In this document: piece after piece, positions 23,324 through 34,626 of the stretch | Numbering within the stretch: position 1 is the stretch's first letter | How the letters are laid out: every line of letters starts with the position of its first letter | DNA from: Leuctra nigra | Lineage: Eukaryota; Arthropoda; Insecta; Plecoptera; Leuctridae | Length of the DNA stretch: 64,000 nucleotides | Reading direction: 5' to 3' | Assembly: GCA_934045905.1 (NCBI GenBank) | Contig: OW203764.1 | Span: 35,671,328-35,735,327, forward strand | Translations under genes and position numbers: made by a program | The notes under the pieces: generated by a model | Told to the model about the DNA's origin: nothing | Seen by the model: the letters and a program-made list of their open reading frames with translations, nothing else | The model's database searches: none

Positions 23324-25691
23324 TTCATTTATTATGAGAAATTAGAAAATTGAACGTCAGAAATGGTTATAAAACCCTAAATTGAATCCAGAAACTCAAC
23401 AGATTTCCACCCGCATAAGACCCTTAGAAGACCCTACATAGCCACCTAATTGTTTTTATGTGTATTTTGTGAATGTGGGAATGTTTGTCACTTAAAAAAT
23501 AACTATTGTAGATATAATCAAACAAAAATAAGGCAAAGAAACAGAAATAACCCCAGCTATTTAAATGGTACTTTATGTATCAATATTTCGTTCAAACTTT
23601 CTGTGAACTTCTTCGAGATAACTAAACAAGTAAACAGCAAATATAAAAGCAACAGAACACTGTAAAACCTCCTTGGGGACAACATAAGTAAAGAATTACA
23701 CTTTATATGAAAGTTTGTATTACATGATAAATTATAACGACATGTTGGTCTTTAAAATTCAAACGAACTTCAAGTAACTTCAAGAAAATCAGTATCCTCA
23801 GCAGAAATAGTACTTCCAGCAAAACACCATCCTAGCAGGTAAAAATTAAGAAAATAAGTAGCATATAATATTATAAAGTTTTTAAAAGAACACGTGACTT
23901 AATTAAATTTCAGTGTTAGGAATTTCCTTTGAAAACCACTTTGTGAATGTTCACAAAAATGTGAGGAAGATATTTTTTCCAGATATTGGAACGAATGTAT
24001 GGTTATTCTTCAGGCCCGAGAGCAGAATAAACTGAACATTTTCTGTTGTCTGCGCACAAAAATGCAGAAACGGGATTATAAATCTTAAAATTGAGACATT
24101 TCGAACTACAACCAAATGTATAACTAATAACAAATTTCACTGCCAAACTTACTTATTTTGTGAATTTCCGGGATATTCTTACACTTATAGAAAAACGCTT
24201 TTCAAATTTGACGGTATTTTTTTAATCCTATTCAGACCTTGGGCTTGCTTTATTTAAATAAATCTTGTCCCCAAAATATGAAAATGGGAGTAAATGAGAG
24301 AGGTCTATTTTTTAGGGAAGTTTATACAATAACAGGTAGAATTGCGTTCAAAGTAAAATTTCTTGGAAGTAATTAAAGAACCAGGGGTTAGATTTATCGT
24401 TTTTTTGACATCTTTTCGACGAGACAATGAAATTAAAATCCATCCAATCAACCAAAGTTGAGTAGGGTAAAGAGACATTTTATGTTACCGGTAAACATTT
24501 TGCTTGACTGTTGTTTGAACACGAGTGTACAGTCTGGTACACTACATAACTGACCTCGAGTTGTTTTAGAGTGACTTGGGTGGAGATACTTTGAGAATCC
24601 CGGCACCATTATACACAAACTAATTTAATATTAATATATTTTTTAAAACTTTGTAATAAATGTTCTTTGATATACCTTTTTAAGTTTCATTTCCCTTAAT
24701 AAAATTTAATACTAAAACGTTCTTGACAAGAGAGAACGTGTTCTCTTTAAAAGTCCTTCTCCACTACTAAAATATGTGTTTATTGAAACTAACATAATTT
24801 ATTAATTTTTCAACGTTTCAGCTATATTAAAATGTACTTTAACTTGCAACTCTCGACTTATATTGAAGCTTCAATTTTATGTCTTCATAATATGAGGAAA
24901 TTTATAATTCATATGAAATTTTTAACTCATGAGATAACTCATGAGATAACTCATTTAAAAAGAGATATATATCTTGAAAATAAGTTCCGACTGCACATTT
25001 TTTCTTGAGTTTATGGTGCACAATGAATCTATTAAATAAGCATTTTAGTTCAGATATCTATTGGAGACCTCTACTCCCTCCTTAAACAGTCAATAGAACA
25101 CGAATTTGTCCCGTCAACTCAACTGACGTATACGTCAACCTCAACATCAAAGCATGTGAGTGTAGGCAGGTAGTTCAGGTGAAGATCGTCAGTAATGTAA
25201 TCAGCCTCTTAACTTCGTTCCGCGTGCTCTGTTTGTGGAAGTTCACTGCAAGGAGCAGTGCAGGTAACGATCTTGAGTGCACCTGAGAGCCAGTAAATGC
25301 AGACACAAAGAGACAGTTTCTGGCGTTGGAAGACACCAAGGTATAGTCAAATGAAAGCAGATCGTCAAGAATCCTAGACTTATTTCAAAACTTTTGTTTG
25401 TTATGAAGAGCAGAGAATGCTGTAGGAAGGAAGTAGACTATTATGTCTTCTTACAACATTAGAAAACCATGTTTGCGTACGAAAACAATTAGGAATTGAG
25501 AGTCCCCAGCCAGTTGCAGGTCACAGGGGTAAATAACACATATCAAACTTTAATTTAAAACTTCTCAATGCAGTTTAGTTTGGAATATAATTTTCGGTAA
25601 TTACCTAGATATTTATCAAATAATTATTTGTCTTTTTATTATCAGCTTTTATTAACAAAGGGTCTTCATATATGCCAACTTTAAAAAGGGT
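23324..25691. other. No gene recognised
   Basis: About 2.4 kb of AT-rich sequence before the decamer array. No exon, RNA or element is supported. Confidence 0.5.
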
Positions 25692-28033
25692 ATCTTGCGA
25701 GCTCATGGGGGCTCTTGGGACCTCATGGGACCTCATTGGACTTCATGGGGGCTCATGGGGGCTCATGGGGGCTCATGGGGGCTCTTGGGACCTCATGGGA
25801 CCTCATTGGACTTCATGGGGGCTCTTGCGAGCTTATGGGAACTCATGGGGGCTCATGGGGGCTCTTGGGACCTCATGGGACCTCATTGGACTTCATGGGG
25901 GCTCATGGGGGCTCATGGGAACTCATGGGGGCTCATGGGGGCTCTTGGGACCTCATGGGACCTCATTGGACTTCATGGGGGCTCTTGCGAGCTTATGGGA
26001 ACTCATGGGGGCTCATGGGGGCTCTTGGGACCTCATGGGACCTCATTGGACTTCATGGGGGCTCTTGCGAGCTTATGGGAACTCATGGGGGCTCATGGGG
26101 GCTCTTGGGACCTCATGGGACCTCATTGGACTTCATGGGGGCTCTTGCGAGCTTATGGGAACTCATGGGGGCTCATGGGGGCTCTTGGGACCTCATGGGA
26201 CCTCATTGGACTTCATGGGGGCTCTTGCGAGCTTATGGGAACTCATGGGGGCTCATGGGGGCTCTTGGGACCTCATGGGACCTCATTGGACTTCATGGGG
26301 GCTCTTGCGAGCTTATGGGAACTCATGGGGGCTCATGGGGGCTCTTGGGACCTCATGGGACCTCATTGGACTTCATGGGGGCTCTTGCGAGCTTATGGGA
26401 ACTCATGGGGGCTCATGGGGGCTCTTGGGACCTCATGGGACCTCATTGGACTTCATGGGGGCTCTTGCGAGCTCATGGACCCCATGGGGGCTCATGGGGG
26501 CTCTTGGGACCTCATGGGACCTCATTGGACTTCATGGGGGCTCTTGCGAGCTTATGGGAACTCATGGGGGCTCATGGGGGCTCTTGGGACCTCATGGGAC
26601 CTCATTGGACTTCATGGGGGCTCTTGCGAGCTTATGGGAACTCATGGGGGCTCATGGGGGCTCTTGGGACCTCATGGGACCTCATTGGACTTCATGGGGG
26701 CTCTTGCGAGCTTATGGGAACTCATGGGGGCTCATGGGGGCTCTTGGGACCTCATGGGACCTCATTGGACTTCATGGGGGCTCTTGCGAGCTTATGGGAA
26801 CTCATGGGGGCTCATGGGGGCTCTTGGGACCTCATGGGACCTCATTGGACTTCATGGGGGCTCTTGCGAGCTTATGGGAACTCATGGGGGCTCATGGGGG
26901 CTCTTGGGACCTCATGGGACCTCATTGGACTTCATGGGGGCTCTTGCGAGCTTATGGGAACTCATGGGGGCTCATGGGGGCTCTTGGGACCTCATGGGAT
27001 CTCATTGGACTTTATGGGGGCTCTTGCGAGCTCATGGGAACTCATGGGGGCTCATGGGGGCTCTTGGGACCTCATGGGATCTCATTGGACTTTATGGGGG
27101 CTCTTGCGAGCTCATGGGAACTCATGGGGGCTCATGGGGGCTCTTGGGACCTCATTGGACTTCATGGGGGCTCTTGCGAGCTCATGGACCCCATGGGACC
27201 TCATGGGACCTCATTGGACTTCATGGAGGCTCATGGGGGCTCTTGCGAGCTCTTGGGAGCTCTTGGAAGCTCATGGACCCCATGGGACCTCATTGGACTT
27301 CATGGGGGCTCTTGCGAGCTTATGGGAACTCATGGGGGCTCATGGGGGCTCTTGGGACCTCATGGGATCTCATTGGACTTTATGGGGGCTCTTGCGAGCT
27401 CATGGACCCCATGGGACCTCATGGGGGCTCTTGGGACCTCATGGGACCTCATTGGACTTCATGGGGGCTCTTGCGAGCTTATGGGAACTCATGGGGGCTC
27501 ATGGGGGCTCTTGGGACCTCATGGGACCTCATTGGACTTCATGGGGGCTCTTGCGAGCTCATGGACCCCATGGGACCTCATGGGGGCTCTTGGGACCTCA
27601 TGGGACCTCATTGGACTTCATGGGGGCTCTTGCGAGCTTATGGGAACTCATGGGGGCTCATGGGGGCTCTTGGGACCTCATGGGACCTCATTGGACTTCA
27701 TGGGGGCTCTTGCGAGCTCATGGACCCCATGGGACCTCATGGGACCTCATTGGACTTCATGGAGGCTCATGGGGGCTCTTGCGAGCTCTTGGGAGCTCTT
27801 GGAAGCTCATGGACCCCATGGGACTTCATGGGGGCTCTTGCGAGCTCTTGGGAGCTATTGGACCCCATGGGACTTCATGGAGGCTCATGAGAACTCTTGC
27901 GAGCTCTTGGGAGCTCATGGACCCCATGGGGGCTCTTGCGAGCTCATGGGGGCTCATGGGACCTCATGGGGGCTCATGCGAGCTCATGAGGGCTCTTGCG
28001 AGCTCATGGGACCTCATGGAGGCTCATGGGAGC
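25692..28033 (+). repeat. Decamer satellite with an 80-bp higher-order unit
   Basis: The array is built from about 230 decamers of the form NCTCATGGGN (GCTCATGGGG, CCTCATTGGA, CTTCATGGGG, GCTCTTGCGA, ACTCATGGGG and others). Eight decamers make an 80-bp higher-order unit marked by GCTTATGGGA, which recurs exactly 80 bp apart at 25991-26391 and again about 26551-26951. The right part is scrambled by CATGGACCCC variants. Ten is not a multiple of three, so every forward frame cycles through the same ten-residue motif and none contains a stop; open stretches of 730-820 codons overlap in all three frames. That is a property of the repeat and is not evidence of a gene. G-runs of 3-5 occur every 10 bp on this strand. 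Confidence 0.95.
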
Positions 28034-30114
28034 CCCCTCCAGCTCACCCTCATCTAATACAACTACAGAGCGTTCTAACCCAACTGACTCCGTTGCAGCC
28101 GATTTTATTTAATCACATTGAATTTCACATTTTTAACATTTGATTTAATTTGAGTGTTTTGGTAAAACAACGTAAAAGAAAATATCTTTTCCAATTTGTT
28201 ATAGCTTGTTTGTAATTTGTTTTATAATATTGTAGATTTCTTGCCGTAAAAGTTGAAAAATTTATATTATGTATGTTACTGTTGAGTGTATGAATATAAT
28301 GATCTTATTACTGCAGTTATTTGTACTCTTCTAGAGAAGTTATTCATACTTCAAAGTTATTCTAGTCTGTGATGCGGAATAAACTAGCTTGGAAGTGTAT
28401 AAGAATACTTGTACTGGAAAATGCCGTGTTCTGATATAAACACTTCTTCGACAATTTTGCAAATGTGTAATGCTGTTCACGTTTAAGAAACAGACACATG
28501 TTGCTTGTTCACATTTGAATCACATTAACTGTAACACGTTCATATTAAAAAAAAGAGAAATAAAGCAATAATTAATTTTCTCTCCCCACCAAACATTTGA
28601 CATTATTTTGTTGTTTCCGATTCGACTCCAGCTCTATAATAAATTATTTCTAAACCATATCCTATCAGGCTATCAGTCCAGTGCACATATACCATCTTAC
28701 TCAGTTATAATTATGGAGACATCTTTTAAACAAAAATCACTCCCAACTTCATGCCCAATGGGTTTTCCCACGTCTCAATCCTCCAAACCCGTAATGCATG
28801 CCCCAAGTCTACGTACGAACATCAGTCAAAATGTGCGCATAAAAAGTGCATCGTGAACGACACACACCATGAGTAGCTCATCCATCAATCATCCCCTCCC
28901 ACACGTAACCCTCACCTAACACCCCAGTGCGCCACAAGTCAATGTGTAAAGAAATCCACCCTTAAAACCCCGAGATATAGATCAGTTCTCCCTATTCTCC
29001 TGCCTCTCGACACATACTAAATAATGTAGCGCCTCTTATCCCGTTCATCAATGTTGCCGCAGCTCCCGAAATCCCCGTCCTGGAGCACACCTGACGCGGA
29101 AGATGGGAACAAAGTATTATTATTTATATAAATACGATGTGAGATTGGGAAACGAGTAGATCCAGAGAGTCACAAAGGGAATCAGTTATTTAGGAGATAC
29201 TCACGTATTGTGACATTTTTACAGGTGTGAAGAAGGCGTTGGAAATTCCATTTAGATTTGTGTAATTTACATGTCTTTTTCCTGACTTGTTTTGACTTGT
29301 TGGACAGTACTTGGTTGAGGTTGGACGTGAAAATAACTTGTTGGACAGTAGAGTAGTTGAAGTTAGTTGTGTGAAGGACTTGGACATTTGTGTGAGTGTG
29401 GTTAGATGTAAGAACAGTAGAGAGGGTAGAGTAGTTGAGTCGAGACGAATGAAACGACGAAGCGATTTGGAGATGTGTTGAGGTCTGCAGAGGAAAAAAG
29501 TGGAGGTGTACCCTACTTTATGCTATTAGATTTGGAAATTTCTTGCCACCATTTAATGATGTAAATGTTTGATTTCTTTTGTCAAGTACTTTTTTAATGT
29601 TCAAATGTAGTTTCCTTGTCACCAGCCAAAATCATTTGCAAGAATTATTCATATAAATAAAATGAAATATAATTAAATTTCTTCAATTGCAATTTCAAAA
29701 TTCACTCGGGCAACTTATGTTTAACTATATTGTTGTGTTTAATTCTAACATCTGTGGTGATTTTAACACCACTTTCCAATAGTCATAGATGCCAAGAATT
29801 AGTTTGGATCACGTCTTCATGACCGGATCAGTTCGAAGAAGAGGAGAGAATTCGTATGAATATGTTTTAATAAAGCTCTTTGAAAGCCTTAAACTATCAA
29901 TAACAACATTCCAATCTTGAAGGTTTTATATTTTTATTAACATTGTGTTAAGGAACAAAATATTGATAGGTTATTTCATAGCGATGTGTCAATACATTCA
30001 TCAAACAGAAATTGATGAAATATGGGAGCCAGAGATTAATATTTGAAAAGAATGTCAATTAAAAGCTGATCTTCGGGTGAGAGTGTTTGTTCAGGGCAAG
30101 AGTCCTCATCATTC
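28034..30114. other. No gene recognised
   Basis: Mostly AT-rich. Around 29280-29360 the segment ACTTGTTGGACAGTA occurs twice, a small local duplication. No exon or RNA is supported. Confidence 0.5.
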
Positions 30115-30310
30115 ACGTATCATCGACGTCCACAAGCGAGCGCCGCGACGCCGACGCCGATGACACTGTGTTCTCGCGACACATCCGTCAGGGGACAATC
30201 TCACAGTGTTTGCCGTGGTCCATAACGCTTCGGTAAATCTGTTTCCACGCTAAGAGTGGAGCGAGAGAGAGAGGGAGAGAGAGAAAGAGAGTGTACCCGC
30301 ATACTGCGTT
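30115..30310 (+). promoter_or_regulatory. CpG-rich patch with a GA tract (possible promoter or 5' exon)
   Basis: The patch is CpG-dense against its AT-rich surroundings (AAGCGAGCGCCGCGACGCCG around 30134-30155; further CpGs to 30240). A GAGAGA-rich tract follows at 30260-30291. GA tracts of this kind bind GAGA-factor-type proteins at insect promoters. No coding exon could be defined downstream in this window, so this may be an upstream promoter, a non-coding first exon or neither. Confidence 0.3.
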
Positions 30311-31679
30311 CATACAACGGAATTCTGCTTCTCCCGATTGAGATTATTTGATTTGTTCTTCAACTCTGCTACCGATACTTGTGTTGGATTAAATTGCTGC
30401 GAGGCACAAATTGGGGGAGATTCAAGAATCCCTCTGGAAGTGAATATAAATTGTTTCCAAAGGTAATTATCGTTTTTCGAATGTTAAGTAAATATTTGAA
30501 TAAAATTTCCTACCAAAGAACAATATTCCAACTTTGCTCAAAACTTTTTCGCGAATTTCCTGGAATAATCCAGTAATTAGGTCTTCGGAAAATGGATTTA
30601 ATCTTCCTTACTTTTACAATCTCTAAAGTGGACATAATCCGCACAGCTTCTCTGTGTCTTTTTCATCAACAACAACGAATCAATATGTAAATGGCCAGCA
30701 GAGGTACTCGGAATTACCCTCTCTTTTCGATAGCTTAATTTTCCTTTTTTCGATCAGCGACATCGGAAAAAAGCTGCAATTTTCGATCACAACGCCCGCG
30801 TACTCGTTAAAAACAGACGATAAAAACATGAAACAAAAAAGTTCCCTCGTAAATGCGTATATAAGCAAGGAAAGTTAGTAAAATCGTGTAAGAGTCGACC
30901 GAACCGTGTTGCGGGATATGAATGAGTTTACCTTCGCGAATGCGTGGTCTTTAAAATAACCCGCGGCTGTATTAGTCAAACACCGGGGTGTTGATTGTAG
31001 GCCATGGCTTTGAAATAGGAGCAGGGAGAACTTCTGGCTACAGATCGAGAGCCTCGAAATTGTTGGAGATAAATCCCAGAGGAGATTGCTGGCCTGAACA
31101 TATACAGCAGCTTCCCAAAGGTTCAATTTGATAATCCCCTGCCTTTCGGAAATCTCGGGAGATTCGTTGATTACTAGAGCTCTGAATTACCATTCAGTAT
31201 TTGGAACAAGATAAGAGGTCGTATTAATGAAATGATTAATGAACAGAAACATGATCATTGACGACGTCGATTAGTGTTTAAGTCAGTTAGAGTTTGTTAC
31301 TTAATGTGAGAAACTCGTATCAGCATCGTTCATGGAAATTAACCAAGTAATCTTTTAAATTAATTCTTCTTCAGTTCTTTTAGATGAGCTTGATTATACT
31401 TAAGTGTCAACTCCTCTTTTCATCTGGAACGATTTGTAAACAAGGAATAACACTTCTTTACCATAATAACATCAGTAACATCAGTTTGAGTAAACATTTC
31501 TCAAATATGATTATTCTCAGATGTAAGACTAGATCACGCTAGATTCCATTTTCATGTACCTATTTTTTAGTACAATATCTAGGAATACGAAACGATAGGT
31601 CCATTGATGACTAACATTCCAAAAGTTTTTTGATACTCTCCATTTTCATTGTAAGAGAAAATAATGTCTTAACATCATA
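30311..31679. other. No gene recognised
   Basis: Unique-looking sequence. CTCTTTTCGATAGC and CAGCTTCCCAAAGG occur in short open stretches without domain character. Confidence 0.45.
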
Positions 31680-32066
31680 CTAGGAAAACGCTCTGAGTAA
31701 CGCGTTGATGAGCGAGCACGGATACACGCAACACCTCGAACCGAAATTATGTCTATCGAAAATGTCATTAAAAGCCAATAATTCTTGAATTTCGTCACAG
31801 ACTTGTATAAATATCTCCAAAATTTCCAAAAATATTGGTCCCAATAACCTTGCTAAGTTTTAAGTTGATCGATTAAACCTTTGATTGAACGGTTCATTGT
31901 TAAGTTTCAAAAATCACATGATATCCTTCAAACAATATACCTGGGACCACTCATATGATATGATAAACTTTTGAAAATAACTACAAATTAGACTGAAAAT
32001 TGGCAAAAATACCTTAAATGTTGCTACCAATTACCATGCGAAGTTTTTAGTTGGTCGGTCAATCGG
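31680..32066 (-). mobile_element. Family A copy 5, left portion, cut by a Helitron-like insertion
   Basis: Starts CTAGGAAAACGCTC. The sequence follows copy 3 until GGTCGGTCAATCGG, where copy 3 continues TTCCAGTTTAAAT but this copy changes abruptly at 32066 to a GC-rich hairpin. A middle portion is deleted relative to copy 3. Confidence 0.7.
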
Positions 32067-32289
32067 CAATACCCGCTGCACGAGAGCGGGTATTGCGTTG
32101 ATTGTTTGAGTATCTCCTTGCAGCAGTCTGGTCGGGGGTCTCTTTGCTCCTTGATGCTTTATTATTAACGACATTTTGTTTCAACCTTTTAGATTTAGCT
32201 TCGTCAGTTTCTTGATCTTCAATTTCACGCAGACGCTTTTTCGCCTTTATGGCTTTCATTCTAGCAGAAGTCTTTCCATTTTTCGGCAT
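32059..32289 (-). pseudogene. Truncated Helitron-type N-terminal protein fragment
   Basis: A 76-codon minus-strand reading frame starts MPKNGKTSARMKAIKAKK, is highly basic and has an ETPDQTAARR-like segment near residue 53. Arthropod Helitron replicase-helicase proteins often start with repeated ETPEQ..AR blocks, so I read this as the extreme N-terminus of such a protein. Rep and helicase domains are absent. The frame runs into the hairpin at 32066-32096 and stops just beyond it. It is the coding scrap of an internally deleted, non-autonomous element. The family call is from motif memory only. Confidence 0.5.
32066..32096. repeat. Helitron-like terminal hairpin
   Basis: GCAATACCCGCT and AGCGGGTATTGC pair perfectly (12 bp) around the 7-nt loop GCACGAG. 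The hairpin abuts the break in family A at 32066 and lies at the 3' side of the truncated minus-strand frame. That is where Helitrons carry their terminator hairpin, although no clean CTRR follows. Confidence 0.6.
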
Positions 32290-33029
32290 GTTTAAATAGG
32301 GATAAGATAGGTAATGAAAAAGTAAGAAGTAGAGTACCTACCTAATTAAAGTACAATAATATTTGTGTGATCAATGTTTGAAATGCACGAAATGTGTGCT
32401 CAAAGACGTAATGTATTCAATGTCGTAATGTTACGAAATGAATCTTGAACAAAACTTCGCAAATATGAAAATAAAGTAAACACCTTTCAACTAATAAGCG
32501 AAAGGAATCAAAGTTCCACACAAAAAAACGGATCAGGTAAAATAGTAACTACCTAGTTTAGAAACGGAATGAATCCAACGTTTCCAAGAAGAAAATAATT
32601 TGAAATAATCAATCCCCTGGACAAAAACTGTAGATACCTAATATCTATGCTTTAAAAGCGATTCAATTTTACTAATACCTTCACAAAGTACACCAAATTG
32701 CCAAAATTATCAACGAAAAGAAGCAAAATGCAGTAGAGATTTGGAATGACGTGTGAACGCTAGAAGAGAACAAACGCCACTCAATGATATTATTGAAATG
32801 TGAGCTTATGTTTCTAATCCCTCCTGGATGCAAAATCAGCCAAGTAGAAACACGGGAGGCACGGCCATCAGAACTACGAAAATGACGAAAAGACAATCAA
32901 GGTCCTTAAAAACTCGAAATGATTTGTTGGAAACTATGATCCAAATTGAATTATTCAAATTTGATCAACTCAATAAACATAAAAATATCTGCTTTTCACT
33001 AAAAAAGTGTACATACCATCAAAACACTC
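32290..33029. other. Unresolved insertion interior
   Basis: This stretch lies between the Helitron-like fragment and the family A right half. It probably contains the rest of the insertion plus diverged family A sequence. No gene is supported. Confidence 0.4.
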
Positions 33030-33476
33030 TTGTACCTAAAGCAAATCAGATTCAGTTGCATTGGAAAGACATTCATTTTCAATGTTTCATTTCTGACAGC
33101 TATTAAAAATGTCAATAAGTGCATACTTTCTTGACAGATTCGGCTGAAAATTTGTAAAATAAGTGACATTGTTGGTCTTACTGACCATGCTAAATATGAG
33201 TTTGATCACATTTCTCGAAGACCATTTTCATTTTTTAGGCTATCAGGAGATACTTATTTTAACAATGAACCAATGGATGGATTTCAAAAAAAAATTGGGT
33301 CTGCAAACAGAGAAGGTTGTCTTTACATGTGTGCAAAATTTCAGGTCGATCGGTGAAACGGTGCGACTTCTATTGCTTCCTTTAGCATACAAAAACAAAA
33401 ACAAAAAAAAAAACAAAAAAAAAAACAGAGGTCCGTGCTAAAAGAGCCAAATGGAGTCGCTCGCTTCGCTCGCTCA
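33030..33476 (-). mobile_element. Family A, right half
   Basis: AAGCAAATCAGATTCA, ATTGTTGGTCTTACTGACCATGC, the GGATTTCAAAAAAAA stretch, CAAACAGAGAAGGTTG, an A-rich tract and the final GTCGCTCGCTTCGCTCGCTCA match copy 1 in order. It may be the other half of copy 5 or a separate insertion of the copy 1 subfamily. Confidence 0.7.
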
Positions 33477-33836
33477 AAAAACAATCCATTTGATTATTTG
33501 GTAAATATGATAAAATTACAAAAAAAGTATTTTTTAACGGAATTTCATTATGAAAATGTTTATCATGCACGAAACGCATACCTACGTAACGCATGATAGA
33601 TTACACGGTAAGTAAAATTTACAAAATTGCTACCGGTCAACTGTGTAAGAAATAATATTTCGCTTGTGAAACGCAATGTGTTTGGTTTGAGGCGAGAGCG
33701 AAGAGGCAGTGAGGTGAAGTGAACATGTATGGTAATTCCACGATATGTTCTTCCGCCGGCCGGACCAATGCCCAAGTGGTCATCCTGGCCTGGCAGAGAC
33801 CCAATTTCCGCTCCAACTCCCCACACCGGCCGGGGT
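33477..33836. other. No gene recognised
   Basis: Contains a GC-rich patch (33752-33836, CCGCCGGCCGGACC) adjoining the fold-back element. No supportable coding sequence. Confidence 0.4.
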
Positions 33837-34626
33837 GCGTATTTCCAAAGTATACCCAGCCCCAGCGCACCGTCGACTGATTGGTGTGTCTTAGTCACGT
33901 GGTCTTAATTAAATGATCACATAGGTTGCGAAACTGAAAGTTATCTGTCAAAACATCTCAATCCAGATCTCAACACCATCTCAACAGCCACGCACTAAGA
34001 AAAATTCTTCGAAATGTATAATGAGAGAAAATCCTTTGATTGATGTCTGTCCATATTGAGACCTGCAATCCTATTCATATCGTTTTACTATCCTTTCGTT
34101 ATTACTAACTATTATTGAAGAAATCTATGGCGCTATCTTCTAAAGTTCAACGTAAGCTGCAAACTATTTATTGGTGCGAAGAAACGTTGACATTGTGACA
34201 TAATGCATAACTCTGACACAAATAGATTGTGTCACTCATCTACATGTGTTAAGATTATTCACCCGCAATTTGCAAAATAGTAAATGTCAGTCACTGAAAG
34301 TGTGGTGTGAACTGACACTGACGATTGTGAGGTTAAAAAGTGTCCAACTTGTTAGTCTTCTATGGAAGCAACTATACTAATGGGCTATTGAGAAAGACAA
34401 TACGCAGAGCATTAAAAACACTTTAAGATGCACATTTAATACGTATCATCTTCGTTTCCTCCGTGGATAACTTAACTTATTTATCTTTGACCGTGATGGG
34501 TTGAGATGTTTTGACAGATAAGTTTCAGTTTCGCGACCGAGGTGATCATTCAACCATCGACCACGTGACCAAGACACACCAATCAGTCGCCGGTGCGCTG
34601 GGGCTGGGTATACTTTGGAAATACGC
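33837..34626. mobile_element. Fold-back element with arms of about 130 bp
   Basis: Arms 33837-33966 and 34497-34626 are inverted copies, from GCGTATTTCCAAAGTATACC at the outside to TGACAGATAAC/AAACATCTCAA at the inside. Between them lie about 530 bp with no open frame of note. Outside both arms there are also inverted GGCCGGGGTGC pieces, so the true ends may lie slightly further out. No target duplication was identified. Confidence 0.75.

Noticed and set aside
25672..28143. Overlapping open frames of 823, 780 and 731 codons in three forward frames
   Set aside because: They are produced by a stop-free 10-bp satellite, with the same peptide in every frame. There is no splice context, promoter or non-repetitive domain, so they are not called as genes.
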